From Morella rubra (lineage: Eukaryota; Streptophyta; Magnoliopsida; Fagales; Myricaceae), in assembly GCA_003952965.2 (NCBI GenBank), contig CM025849.1, positions 27,554,221-27,618,220 of the forward strand: a stretch of DNA of 64,000 bases. The letters are read 5' to 3'. A program made the translations under genes and the position numbers. The notes beneath the pieces are model-generated. The model saw nothing but the letters and a program-made list of their open reading frames with translations. It was not told where the DNA came from and did not search any database. This document shows, one piece after another, positions 33,926 to 47,500 of the stretch; the stretch's first letter is position 1, and each line of letters opens with the position of its first letter.

Positions 33926-36900
33926 TTACCCCTTGAAGAGCTTTTGTAAATGCTTCTTAATTGCCTTCACCTTTGTGGTTAAGGGTCTACCAACTCTTTT
34001 TTCTCCCTCTTCTTCTCCCTCTATGAACGCTCGAACCTTTGACCCTTCAGAGAATTCACAACCCTCATACCACCTAGGTACAGAGGACGTCGGTAAAGGT
34101 TGACCCACTTGATACTGCAATGGTTCTACAACATCCACAAAGGCAGAGGTTGCACATCATCACTACACTTTCGCAAATAATAAGAAATATAGCGATAGAA
34201 TTCGCCTCCCCAATCACCAAGAGGAGCAATGCTGTTATAGAATTCTGAAGCATTATGCTCATATACAAAACGCGCTCCACACTCTTTGATCTTCCAATTA
34301 TATGATTCGAATGTTGGCGAGATAGAAGTTGTAATGTAGCTCAATCCATCCAAATTTGTGAAGTGCTTCAAAAACCACTGTGTTGGTATATAAGCCCAAA
34401 GTCCCACTGGCCCATACCAAGAGGGTCTAGAACCACGGACATATGCTTTTGGAAGTTGTGGAAAATTGGCAAAGAACTCACAATCGAACTGAATACAGAT
34501 GGAAGAGAAAGGATCAGTGTCCTCATCAGACGCTAAAACCTTCCAAGGGTCTAACTGAGAGGAAGTACCGCTCTTCTCATAAAGAAAAAACATAGCATAT
34601 CCAAGCCATTTCCTGTTCTCATCACACTCTGAATGCATGGGAAGTGTTACAGAGGAACCATTGCTTTTATTGTTAAACCAGTCTGGCATTTGAACTCTTA
34701 AAGAAGAGCCATACATTATCTTGGGACCATAAGTAAAACCCTGTAATATAAAAACCAAAACAGGATGTTGATTAATCGTGTTGTTTTAATTATAGCAAGT
34801 ATTTTGTTTATTTCAATAGCATGGCAAGCATTTGCTGAGAGAGAGAGAGAACGAGATACTAACCAAAAAGCCCCGTCTTGCAACTTCCAAATGTAGCATT
34901 TCAACATAACTGACTCCAACAACAAACTTAATATGAAAGATCCCTTCATTGCCATTTAAATCACTAAAACACCGAAACAATGAATATTTCCCTCGTAGCA
35001 GAGCCTTAAATCCACCAAGTCTTAAGGTCTTCATGTTCTTTGGACGTAGATTGAGGGATGGAAACTGTGTTATACCGGTTTTATGCGCATAAAGCTCCTC
35101 TAGACATTCCATGCTACTCATGTTTGGAAATTCCTCAAGTCCACGGCAACCAGATAATTGCAGAAATCTAACTGTTGACAAGCTAAGAATGCTGATGGAA
35201 GAGTTGAAAGTCTTATGCACTCTCGTAAAGACAATGTGGAAAGGCCAGATAAACTCTTAAATGACAATGGTAATTCTGTTATAGCCGTGCCATCCAAATA
35301 AAGTAATTGCAAGATGTCATATTTCCCACAACATCTGGAAATTTCTCTAGCCTTGAACAACCAGAAGATTCAGGTCTTCAAGAGACTCTAAGCTGATCTT
35401 ATCTGGAAGTGTTTCAAGATGCTTGCAAGAACTTAGATCCAATAGTTTAAGCCGTTTGAGAACTCCAATTGATGGGTGGACTTTAGACAAACTTTTACAA
35501 CCTTCAAGGTCTAGTATCTCAAGATTTTTGACTTTGGTGAAGTCGGGTGTCTCGATCAAGTTTTGTGAACCACTCAAGTCAAACCGTTTCAAGTTTCCCA
35601 AACTCTGCTTGAAACCAATAAATAATTAGGTAAGTACTAATGGGCTCAATAAAGTGAAAGAGAGGAAGAAGAAGATGATGAAGTAGAGAAGGAAAAGTGT
35701 ACATTCGCCTACGTGAAAATTTTACCTGAATTCCCTTCCACATTTGTTTGATATTGCTGCAGCGCATATTTAGTTCGATAAGTTTGTCTGCTTCAAATTT
35801 GGCAGGAAAAGATTTGAAAGGATACTGAAACCATTCCATAAGTCGTAACTCACTGATTGGCAGAGATTTCAAAATTTCTTCTTCCCATTCAGGAGTGTGC
35901 AGCATGTCAGTAAGTTCAGAAAACCTTTTTGTAATACTTATGCTACCAATCTTAAGAATTCTGAGTTTTTTCATCTGTGAGAATGCTTCAACACTCAATG
36001 GCTCCTCTATTTGAATAGGTAAGTTTAGAACTATGCCTTCAACTACATCCGTTCCCTAGTAACCAAAAATAATATATTACTTGGTGTGGTGCAAATATTT
36101 GATAAATACGTAATATAAAAGAATCAAAATGAAAATAAACTTATCTATTTCATCTAGATTTAACTTACTGTATTATTCTTCAACACATAAAGGACATCAT
36201 CATAATTCCACAATCTGCTTCGTCGGCCAGGTTCTTCAGGGGATTGACGATGAACTTTTTCTTGGCCCATTTTTTGTAGTAAATCGTGCATATTAAGTAA
36301 CCCTTCAGATGAAAGAGTTAAGAGAGATTTCTCGACGAGAACTTCAATATTGATGCCTGGATAAAAACCAAAACTTTCTAATATATCAAATATGTCATCT
36401 ACTTTCTCTCCTTTGAAGAAACATGCAATATCCAAAAACAATTCTTTCTGCAAATCTTCCAGTCCATCAAAACCTATTTGAAGTATATCAAAAATTTCTC
36501 TTTAGGATTTTTTTGAAGTTGATTCCAAGCACTTTTCCATGCATTTGGTGTTCTCCCAAACAGAAAGGAACCCAAAACTTTTAGAGCTAAAGGAAGGCCT
36601 TGAGCATAAAGCACAAAATCCTTAGACAAATTCACATAACTATTTTCTGGATAAGGCTTCTTGAAGGCTGACAAACTAAAAAGTTGCAAAGCTTCGTCTT
36701 TATTTAGCTCTTCTACCTTATACATAGAATTCATATGTCTTTTCAGCAATTGACGATCTCTGCTTGTGACAATGATTCGACTCCCTAAACCAAACCAGTC
36801 ATGACTCCCTGCCAATGCTTCTAGCTGTTCTTCTTTGTCCACGTCATCAAGGACAACAAAAACCTTTCGACTACGTAATCTGCTCCTTATGGCACGGATT

Positions 36901-38510
36901 CCCTCACGGTCATCCCATATAGTTATTTCCTCTTCCATGATCTTAGAAAGAAGTTGTTTTTGTAAAGAAACTAGACCACGATTTGTAGTTTCTTCCCTTA
37001 TGCAAGTAATAAAACAGCTAGCTTCAAATTGATAGGAAACTCTGTCATAAATGACTTCTGCCAAACTTGTCTTACCGACTCCCCCCATTCCATGAATTCC
37101 TATAAAGCACACTTGATTCAACCCAATATCGAGTAAGTTCATCATTTCCATAACACGAGAGTCTATCCCGACAAGTTTCTTATAAGCACTTGAGAATCTA
37201 TGATTCAATTCAAGAAATATCCTTCCAGTGATTTCGCCAATAACAACTGATTCCAATAACAACTGATTCATGCCTATAAACAAAAACAAACTTTTTGTTA
37301 GATACGGAGTATATCGTCTTTGATCTCTAAAATCAGAAAAAGATACCACATAGACCGAGTATGACACCTGATCATTTTTAGGTTTTCACCTTTTTTCCTA
37401 ACTCCTCATTCGGGAACCAATTTATCTATCTTATGTCTCTTTACAAACACTTAACAAAGGAAAAAAAAACCTAAGCAGATTAAAACACAAAAGAGATAAA
37501 AAAAAAAAATCAAGAAAAAGAAAAAAAGAGTGCACTGGAAGGGAAAGGGTTCCCCTCCAACTTACCCTTCCGGCCACCGAGACAATTAGGTGCTGTGGAG
37601 TGGTTGGAACCCACCAATACTTCGTGCAGCACACCTCCGGGCAAGAAGGGAGATCCTCCCTTAACTAGTGCACCATCTCGTTCGGATGTGGATCCCACCG
37701 CTCTGGGCAGGTGACACATCCAACCCGCACTTCCCCTTCCTGGCCTCCGATGGCTCCCCAACCCATGGCTTGGGGTTTTGCCACCTTGGCTGTAGGTGGA
37801 TCATGCGGGGGGACTGTCGACCCTGCAACACACCCATTTAGATCCGAGAGAGGCATTGTGGAAGGGGTGACCCTTTCCCTCCACCGCACTTTAGTTTTTT
37901 ACTTTTGGGATTTCGTTTGGTTTTAACTCTATTTTAACCTTTGTTTGTCTGCTCAGTTTTTGGGTTTTGAAATATGAAATAAATCTAAAATTCGTACAGG
38001 TGTTTACCATTATATTTGATTAATTATAATACTTTAAAATTTATTAAATTAATCTACGATGTTTAAAATCTATCAAATAAGAATAAGGGAGACCAAAGTT
38101 TGATGAACCTCCTGATATTTATCCTTTAAATATTGATTCAACATTGTTCCCGGCTAGCGGATAATTTTGCTCAAACAAATGCTGAGACGAGGAACATAAA
38201 CATCATGTCTAACTCTAGAAAACACAATTGAAAGATAAACATATATGTTACCTATCATGTAAATCCCAACCCGAGATATTGCCCACTTGTGTTAAAGCAG
38301 ATCTCCATGTCTGCAGTATCAACAAAGCTTCTGCAAATGGCTTTCGTACGTCCGATGGATCCACGTGATAGAAAACAGGGAAAATCGATGTCTTTGCATC
38401 TGACTATCTCTGCAAGTTCAATCAAACACCATCTGCATAATTTTTGAATAACAACGATGGCATACATAGATTCTTGTATTGCCTTCTTTAGAAATATCTT
38501 TTCCTCTCTT
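33926..38510 (-). pseudogene. TNL-B: TIR-NBS-LRR-C-JID gene, nearly full length but frameshifted
   Basis: Exons on the minus strand: degenerate TIR 38240-38510; NBS 36169-37273; LRR-1 35726-36055; LRR-2 34864-35603; C-JID from 34740 down. NBS motifs in order: P-loop GIHGMGGVGKTSLAE, kinase-2 KVFVVLDDVD, RNBS-B GLGSRIIVTSRD, GLPLALKVLGS, RNBS-D ELFLDIACFFKG, and MHD in LNMHDLLQKMGQ. LRR-2 carries KRFDLSGSQNLIETPDF and LEILDLEGCKSLSKVHPSIG. The C-JID has MPDWFNNKSNGSSV and WLGYAMFF. Breaks: the TIR exon is shortened with internal deletions and lacks its start; one T is missing from a plus-strand T-run at about 36500 relative to TNL-A (CTTTAGG versus CTTTTAGG); shifts near 35350 and 35200 in LRR-2; a final shift near 34130 separates the C-JID from a basic tail ending KHLQKLFKG at 33926. 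TNLs sense pathogen effectors and signal through TIR NADase activity. Confidence 0.88.
37535..37920. repeat. GC-rich repeat within TNL-B intron 1 (partner 29190-29530)
   Basis: Longer version of the intronic GC-rich block of TNL-A. The extra part includes GGTGACACATCCAACCCGCA and GCTCCCCAACCCATGGCTTG. The duplicated genes share it at the same place, so insertion came first and the loss in TNL-A later. Confidence 0.65.
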
Positions 38511-39084
38511 GATTTAATTTGATTTAAAATTTGTTGCGGAGTGTTTAAGCTTTTGAAAAATTAAATTTGGGAATTTGATTAAATGCGAAATTTGAACTTT
38601 CTATTTTTTGATTTACCAATTTTGATTAATTATAAACATCTTAACCAATTAAAAATAATTTAAATTTTATTCAAATAAATAATGAATAAGATTATTAAAA
38701 ATTGATCAACGATCCTTCCCACAATGTTGAGTAACAGAATATTCTTTTTGAGTATATCTGAAATTAGCAGTCGGTTAATTGAAAGCCAAACAAATTTCTA
38801 AATGAAACAAATTCATTTTCTGGCGATCCAAAGGTGGTTGTCGAGGAAGATTATCAGTATACATATTGATCATCGATGTGTGGCATATAATCTTAGCCAT
38901 GACTAACGAATTGTAAGATTCTCATTGATAGCTACACTCACGCTCCATGTCCATTTTCTCACAACCATCTTGTCATAATTTCTCTTAAGCAAATGGGCTC
39001 TCTATGTCTGCTCTCTGTCTTCGTGATGAACCCATCTGCGTCTTTCCTTTCACGTCCTGGGTTCAATCTCACCATCAATGCCGC
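38511..39084. other. Breakpoint region between two TIR remnants
   Basis: Begins with AT-rich DNA (TTGATTTAATTTGATTTAAA) absent from the other TNL copies. It continues with about 80 bp of duplicated 5'-flank sequence (38860-38940, GATCATCGATGTGTGGCATA). It ends with a short GC-rich stretch containing CCTGGGTTCAATCTCACC, unlike anything else in the cluster. It looks like the scar of an insertion and unequal exchange. Confidence 0.55.
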
Positions 39085-39393
39085 CTGTCTGACTATCTCT
39101 GCAAGTTCAATCAAACACCATCTAGATGATGCATATGGAGATAACAACGATGGCATACAAGACTCTTGTATTGCCTTCAGGAGACCTTTAGAAATATCTT
39201 TTCCTCTCTTGAGTTTCTCGTCGTCCCTAAAGGCTAGAATGCCTTTCCGTTTCAAAGCACCATAAAGATGGTCTGTAAAACTCTTGCGGGTGTCTTCACC
39301 GTGAAAACTAAGGAAAACTTCATGGATCCAACGAGGTGTTGAAGAAGAGGAAGAAAAAGATGGGGAGGCTATTGGAGTGATCATGGACGCCAT
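39085..39393 (-). pseudogene. Extra TIR exon fragment (N-terminal part)
   Basis: Starts MASMITPIASPSFSSSSSTP and includes IHEVFLSFHGEDTRKSFTDH and RDDEKLKRGKDISKGLLKAI. It has a small deletion after IQES, recovers CLIELAEIVR, and then runs into unrelated sequence at about 39085. It overlaps in content with the degenerate TIR at 38240-38510, so the two are not halves of one exon but parts of two copies. It probably supplied or once supplied the promoter-proximal part of TNL-B. Confidence 0.8.
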
Positions 39394-40960
39394 TGGTGAC
39401 TTGAGAGCTTGTTTAAGTCAATGCCAGTACAGGAACGGAAGAGAATCGGAACAAAGAGGTTACTGATATATGCAGTGAAATTGTCAACGTGATGAAACTT
39501 CTAGGTGGGTGCAAAAGTCAGCCTATCTAGGCGTAATTCGCGGTATTCTAACGGGACTAGTGGCTCCATTAGAATAATCAATTGATTCTCCATTATTTGT
39601 GTTTTTCTTTTCTGTGTGCTAGCTGGAGTCCAACTTCCAGCCATCAATAAAGGACCGTATTCTTCTCTTTGTTTAATTTTCTTACATCTAATCCTCCAGT
39701 TCATCAGAACCTATTTGATTGTGGTAACACCAAAGCAATTGTTGTATTTTAATAATCCTTCATGACCTCAGCGCAAAGTCCTGAAGTGAAGCTGGAGAGA
39801 AACTAGGTGGCCTATTAATCTGGAAACTTTCTGGTTTGAATTTATATCTGAATGGATAAAGATCATTCTGTATACATCACAGCAGCTGGGAATCAGCGAA
39901 GCTGAACAGAGGAATTTGCTCTTTTGGCTGCCATTATTATTATGGATACTGTGGGGCTTGCTAGAAACGAATTTGTGCATCAGACTAAAATTCTAGATAC
40001 TCTGTAACTGTTGCAAATAGTACAGAGGATATGGAAGGAGCACAACCCAGCTTGGTGGCAAAAAGTCCAAGAGCCATAAAAATAAACTTCGATGATACGG
40101 ACCTTTTGTCTCCGTCAAAAACCAAATTTAACAATACATTCTTCCTTTTGTGACCTTTTGCTTATCTTCCTGAAAAGCTTATCAAGCAACGCTCACGCTG
40201 TCTTGCCAAGTATATATAGGAATTGGTCCAAACGCCACCTACGCACCGCTGTTCTGTTCTTGGAAATGCACCACTGCTCTGTTCCTCACTTTATACAGAG
40301 AAACAAGATCCAATAAAACTTATGACAAACCAAAACAAGGACGAGGAAAAACAATTTTGAAGATCTTCTTTCTCAAGCCTCTGAATCTACAATATAGGCT
40401 TATTTATTTGAGAAAAAATAAACTCGATTATTGAAAGGAAATAGAATGATATAGGTTGCGTAGCATTTATTTTGAGAAGATATTAATGTATTTATTGACA
40501 AGCTGTTGAATCATCGAGTACATTCCAGCTAGCATGGAGGTCTAGCTCCCTCGAATGAGTCCTTCAAACAATGTTCTATTATTGTAAATTTGTTCGAGCA
40601 GGTGCAGAGGACAACAAGATAGAAGGCAATGGCGATCAGCGGGGCGACAAATTAGGTGGTTGTGAAGGGGGCGAGGAAGATTAAGCTTTCTGTTTTCCCG
40701 GTTTTCAGTATATCTTCATATTGATCATCGATGTGTGGCATAATAATCTTAGCCATGACTAACGAATTACAAAGTATTAAGATTCTCATTGATAGCTAGT
40801 CGCTGGCTGTTCTTTCACTCGAATAATATGGGACGAATTCCTTTCAAAAATACCAACAAAATAACTAATAATAATCCACTTTACCCAAAGAAGTGATTAT
40901 TTGTGTAAAATACCAACATGTTGAATTTTTCGTAATTTATATGATTAATAAACTTAATCC
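39394..40960. repeat. 5' flank of extra TIR fragment (partners 30481-31960, 58723-59960)
   Basis: Nearly identical to 58723-59330 at its start (CTTGAGAGCTTGTTTAAGTC, AGAACGGAAGAGAATCGGA with minor change). About 260 bp (roughly 40048-40307) is missing from the 58-59 kb copy. No gene is recognised. Confidence 0.8.
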
Positions 40961-43600
40961 TTAACATCATTTTGAAAAGAAAAAAAAAGTGTTCAAGAGA
41001 GTAAGAAAGGCTTCGATAGGGATGCGACAATGGAGAGCCTTCATGTGAGTGAGAGAAGGAGAGAGGGGACCATTAAGTGAGAATTGAATGATAGAGGAAC
41101 TGTCGACTGAGAGTCGAGATTGGGGAGGGTTGTCGAAATTGGGTTTGAGGTATGGTTTCCACCAGCCTAGCCCCGAACTCGAGGCAATTGAAGCAAGAAG
41201 TTTGCAATCTGACTTCGAGAAAAGCTAAAACTATCGGGGTCGGGTTCCTTTGAATGCTTTTATTTCGGATTAGAGATCCTAACATAAACCTGATTTTTCT
41301 CGTGTTCATGTTTCAAAACTTGATCCCGACCCTGACCACAATGTAACCCAACCAGTTTGGGTTGAGTCAGGTCATTTTTGGGTCAAGAGGTTGGTCAATG
41401 GGTTTTTGGCCACCCTAAGACTGAGAAAAGCAAGTCTAGAAAGAGGATTCACTGTAGTTTTAGAAAGTAAACCACTTTCAGGAAAATGAAGCTGTGTTTT
41501 ACAGTTGATCGTATTTTACGAGACTCTCAAAACACTCGAAAGTATGTAAAATACTTTATAGAAAGTAAAATACAACAAAACAAATGGAGCCCAAATATAA
41601 TATTGTTTTCTTTTTAATAAAGTATCAACATAAACAATAAACGTTGAAAATGAGGTCCAGTATTTTTAAGGACCACAGGAGAGATGGAATTGCTTGATGA
41701 TTTGATAAGAAAGGAATCATAATTCCTTAAACATATGCATCCTCAAAAAGACTGGAATAATTCTAAAGCAAGAACAAAAAAATTGAAAATGAAGAGTGTT
41801 AATGTGAGTCAGTGTTAACCAACGGAGAAAAAATGGTTTCTGTTCAGCAAAGCAAAAATAGGAAGAAGTGTTGTTTTAATAGATAAAAGTGAAAGTTTGT
41901 GGCGAAATTAAATTCACCAAATAATATTGGGAATTTAGAAGAAATTGTTTGTCTCACCTCTTGAGCTGCCTAAATATTCTAACTCCTTTGAATTCGCACC
42001 TCATACATGTCTTTAGAGTTTCTAATTTCACCAGTATGATGGCTAACCTTTAGCATATTTGTACAGTACTCTCTTTAGAAAAGCCTTGCTATGATCTAGC
42101 ATGAGATCTTTAGGAAGTTCAGATCTCGGCCATAGGATCAAGATGAATTTTTTTTCCTTAAATCTTTTATTCTTAATTATAGGCTTCTACAAATTGTGAT
42201 GATGTCCATCAACTAATCATAACTGATTCTCGAAAATAACATATATATTTGTGAAATTCTTATGCTAATACGTTGTTAGTATATTTATGTGTTAGTGAAA
42301 TTCCGTATCAAACTAAGTTCAAATTGAGTTGTAATTTGTTAGGCTTATGTTTGGTTAAAGTGTTTAAGAGATTAAAGAAGTTTTTCTCAAGTGACATCTG
42401 ACGGTCTAAAAAAAAAAACCTATCTTAAATATCTTGTGTAGCCATCTCTTAACTCTAGGGAGGCCAAATTGAACATCCTAGGAGCCTTCATTTGAGAGAG
42501 AAAAATATCTTAGGGATTCCTGACCTAAATTGACCAGAGTTTCTGTCATTCAATCACCATTGATACCTACCTTCAGTTGTGAATCCTTCATAGTACTGAA
42601 GGAGTTTAATTTGTTGTCGGAGTTTCAATGTTGAAGAACAAGCCTATTCGTGAGTGGAGTCTATTATCATCCTATATAATTGTGCTACAACGAGTGAAGA
42701 CCTATATATTTAATAGAAATAATATGTATTTTGATCTAGAATAATTTTAGTGAACAAGGATCCAAAATATTATACTCGTCTTTGATTAATTAGTTACTAG
42801 TACGACTTTTCAACAATGTTACTTAACAATATTTCTATGCAGAGATCTCTCATGACACAACTGAATACCTAATAATAAATACAAATACATGTGATACCAG
42901 CAAGAGTAAATAATCTAATAATTGAGTTATATACTTATTTGGTCCCTACGTTTTGAACCATTTTAATAAATAGTTCTTGAGTTTTCAAATTCATCATATA
43001 GGTCATTGAGTTTGCAATTTTTATCAAACAAGTCATTTCGTTAAACTTCTATCTATAAAGCTAAAGGACTATTTGTTAAAATGGGTCAAAACGTAGGGAT
43101 GAAATGGGTATTTAATGTTGGCGTGAAATCCATACCCCATAGAGTCTGACAAATTTCAGCCACCATCAGCAAGTAGGAGTTATTGCACTGACCGGAGAAG
43201 ATTTGCAAGTCACAAATCTTGAAGAAAATTTTCTTCATTTCACACGTTGATTTCTCACTATAACTACAGATGCTTGTGATTAGTCAATTGTGTGTACCTC
43301 TGTGAAGAACACTTTGGGTTGAGAGAGATTTGTGAGGGAAGTGCGGTGGCGAGAGTCAAGAGTTTGTAAAGTTTTGATTTATTGATTGAAATCAAAATAC
43401 TCTCCTCAGTGAATGTAGATAGTTGCCAAACCATGTAAAATCTTGGCCACTGTCTGTTTTGTATTTCGTTTTGTGCTCAACACTTAACCCCTAATAATTT
43501 CTCAAAATAATTATTCGAAACAAGATTTTCTTGAGTACATGTATCTAACAAAAAAGATGTAGGTACGTAGATGGAGAATGACTAACCGGGAAATTCAATA
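40961..43600. other. Intergenic, 3' side of TNL-D; part duplicated near TNL-E
   Basis: No gene is recognised. The stretch 41590-42130 is duplicated at 60890-61150 (AATTCCTTAAACATATGCAT, GATCTTTAGGAAGTTCAGAT). GGGTCGGG and its complement recur at 41235-41400, a pattern common in subterminal DNA of plant transposons, but no termini were found. Between 42150 and 42840 is sequence not present in the TNL-E copy. Confidence 0.5.
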
Positions 43601-43849
43601 ACGAGTAGAGCCCCAAAAGTAACGAAAGCAGCATTAATGCCAAAAGCAGATTCAGGTTTGACTGGAGTCTCCCTCATAATAATGCCTTACACGTCTACAA
43701 TGTCAACTTGGTGTCAGTATCAATTCAAGTCTCCATACGATTACAATACTCCATCAATTCAAGTTGGTGTCACTATTACCTTTCTTGGACACCAAGGTCG
43801 ATGGAAGGCAGAGGAGGTATCACACCAAGGGTACACTTTCCAAAATTAT

Positions 43850-44554
43850 AAGAAAGACGGCTATAGAATTCGGGTTCCAAACCAGGAGGAGCAATGCTAC
43901 TAAAGAACTCTGAAGCGTTATCCTCGTATACTAAACCCGCGCCCCACTTTTTGATTTCTGAGGCCCTATGATCCTCTGATCAAAGGCATGTATTGTAAGG
44001 CAGGTCGAGATAGAAGTTGCAATGTCGCTCAATCGTTCCAAATCTGTGAACTGTTCCATAAACCACTCAGCTGGTATATAAGCCCAAATTCCCCTTCGTG
44101 CATCCGTACGATTCCAGAATTCAGGAGCACAAAACTGTAGGCCTTGATCAATTGGAAGATCCCTTCGACCATTAATACTCCGAAGCATCCACTTGAACAT
44201 GACTATGTCCAAGTTATTAGTACCCATCCAATCATAAGGATTCCTAAATAATATTTTAGCCTCATGTGCGGAATTACGTCTAGTCGTCGAGGCTGATGTA
44301 GATCATATACTTCATAATCAATAAACATGGAATACCCAATCCACTTCCTATTGTTGTCGAGATCACGTACGAGTGTTATATCCGAAGTGCCACTGCTTGT
44401 ATGGCTGAACCACTCAGGCATTCCACGACTTGTGAACAAAGAGCCATGCATTACCTTGGTACTAACAGTACTTGTCCCCTATAAAATCAAAATCAAAGAC
44501 GAGAGATATTATTGTTTTTCCCCATTTCAATATTACCATTGCATGCGCTTGCTG

Positions 44555-44586
<32 letters not shown>

Positions 44587-47500
44587 ACTTTTACCTCGCA
44601 GCTTCCGCTTCCCACTTCCACGTGGAGAATCTGGGATTCATTAGGAGAATAAAAAGCCAGTTCACAACCTTTTCCACTATAACACCGAAATTCTGGACCA
44701 GTTGGACTGGAGGATAATTTTTTATGTCCAGATCTCGTAGTCCTCGGAAGTGAGATCCAGTATGTTTAAGTCTTTATGCTCCTCGGAATGGATTGTGGGA
44801 TATTTGTGTAACTATAGTAGTTCCAACTGCATAAAGCTCCTCTAGACACTCCATGCTACTTAAGTCCGGAAATTTCTCAAGTCTGTGGCAACCCGATAAT
44901 TGCAGAAATCTGAGACTTGACAACCTACACATATCACTCGGAAGGTTGAAAGCTTTTCGCAGTCTCGGAAGACAATGCGGAAAGACCAGATAAATTTGTA
45001 AATGATGGTGGTACTTCTCTTATGCCAGTGCCATTCAAATAAAGTAGTCCCAAAGATGTCATATTTCCCACAATGTCTGGAAATTTTTCTAGTCTTGAAC
45101 AGTTAGAAAGTTGAAATCTTCAAGAGACTCTAAGCTGATCTTGTCTGGAAGTTCTCTAAGATTTTCGCAAAAACTAAGATCCAGTTGTTTAAGCCGTTTG
45201 AGACCTCCAATGGATGGGTGGACCTTAGTCAAACTTTTGCAACCTTCAAGGTCTATCATCTCCAGATTTTGGGCTTTGGAAAAGTCGGTGTTTCCATCAA
45301 TTTGTGAACACTCAAGTCCAAGCGTTTCAAGCTGCCTAAACTCTGGTATAGATTAATAAATAATTATTGACTAAATTACAATTAACATTAAAAACAAACA
45401 AAAAGAGTGCAGAAGCGGAACAATATACATTCACATAGATGAAAATCTTACTTTATTTCCCTTCCACAGTTGTTTGATGCTGCTACCACGCATGTTGAGT
45501 TCAACGAGATTGTCTGGTTGAAATCCATAGGCAAAGATTAAAAGGAAATCCAAACCATTTCATAAGGCGCAACTCTTGGTTGGCATGGAATTTAAAACAT
45601 CTCCATCCCATTCAATAGTGCTTAATTGCTCAAAAAGTTCTTGGTAATATTTATGCTGCCAATCTTGAGAATTCTCAGTTTTTTTCATCTGTGAAAATGC
45701 TTTGACACTCAATCGTTCTTCTATATGAATAGGCAAGTTTAGAACTATGCCTTCTACGCATTACTTCCCTGATAATCAAAACCAATAGATTAGTCGATGC
45801 GCAAATATTCGGCAACTACTTAATTCAAAAGAATTGGAACAAAAATACAATACAGATCTACAATTTATTAAACTAATTTACTTACAGAATTATCCTTTAA
45901 TACGCGAAGAACATCCTTATAACACCACAACCTACTACGTCGTCCAGGCTCATCAGGAGATTCACGGCGAACTATTTCTTGGCCCATTTTCTGTAGCAAA
46001 TCGTGCATATTGATCAACCTCTCTCTTGAAATGGTTATGAGTGATCTCTCCACAAGAACTTCAATATTGATGAGTGGATAGAAGCCGAAACTTTCTATGA
46101 CATCAAGTATATCATCTATCTTCTCTCCTTTAAAGAAACACGCAATATCCAAAAATAATTTCTTCTGCAAATCTTCGAGTGCATCAAAACCTATTTGGAG
46201 TACATCCAAAATTTTTTTCTTTGGATTTTCTTGAAGTTCCTTCCAAGCAGCATCCCATGCAACTGTGGTTCTACGAAACAAAAATGACCCTAACACTTTA
46301 AGAGCTAAAGGTAGGCCTTGCGCATATTGCACAAAACTTTTAGACAAATCCACATAGCTATTTTCTGGATGGAGTTCCTTAAAGGCTGACAAACTGAAAA
46401 GTTGCAAAGCTTCGTTGTTTAGCTGGTCGACTGGATAGATAAAATTCACAAATTTTTCCAACAAATGACCATCTCTGCTTGTGATAATGATTCTACTCCC
46501 TCTACCGAACATTTCATGGCTCCTTGCTAATGCTTCTAGTTGTTCTTCATTGTCCACATCATCAAGGACAATAAAAACCTTTGTACTCGTAGTCTGTTAC
46601 TTATCATTCGCAGTCCCTCACGATCATCCCTTATACTTATTTCTTCTTCTAGGATCTTAGAAAGAAGCTGCTTTTGTAAAGAAACTAGACCACAATTTAT
46701 AGTTTTTTCTCTTACAGAAGCAATAAAGCAGCTAGCTTCAAATTGATAGGAAACTCTATCATAAATGACTTCAGCCAAGTTGTCTTACCGATTCCACTCA
46801 TTCCAGTAATTCCTATGAAGTAGACATCATCAGATCCTATATGAAGTAAGTTCATCATTTCCTCCACACGTGAGTCTATTCCAACAAGATTGTTGTAAAT
46901 ACTTACAAATCTAATATTTAACTCACCAAATATCCTTCTAGTAATTTCTCTAACAATAAATGATTCAGACCTACAAAAAAGAGAAAACAAATGTTTAGCA
47001 ATATGCAAAAAGTTTATTTCATTTAATATAATTAGAATAAATGGTGAAGCTCTTTAGCTCTTGATATAGCAACATAATTAAGGTTGATTTGATTAGCACA
47101 TTATAATATCTCGTTCGGAATTATCAGTAAACTCTGTTTTTTCGCTGTTTCCGAGGAGCAGAAAGCTAAGGAGGGTAAGGGGTGCCTGTGGGACACCCTG
47201 TTGTTGAGCAAAGCATACGCCCAAAAGAAAAAAGAGAAAGATTGCTTCATTGCTCTGTTGTGTATGCACAGAGAGAAGATGAGGAATTCAGTAAAAAAGA
47301 AGTGGGTGTGCGACTCACTTTTGTCGTTTTAAGGTGGAAGGATATGAGACCCTAAGGACAGAGAAGAAAAGAAAACCCGATTTCCAATAAACTCCATCTT
47401 TCCAATTGAAGATTGCAGTCGCAGAGATGACGGCAGACGGCTTCGGAACTAAAACCTCAAAAGGTTGTCCACGCTAACGGATCTGCCCATGCTCATGTAC

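Noticed and set aside
41235..41400. GGGTCGGG-rich stretch as possible hAT or Mutator subterminal region
   Set aside because: No terminal inverted repeats or target duplication could be identified.
44472..44717. Plus-strand frames with RERERERE stretches
   Set aside because: They are translations of the GA microsatellite in a TNL-D intron.
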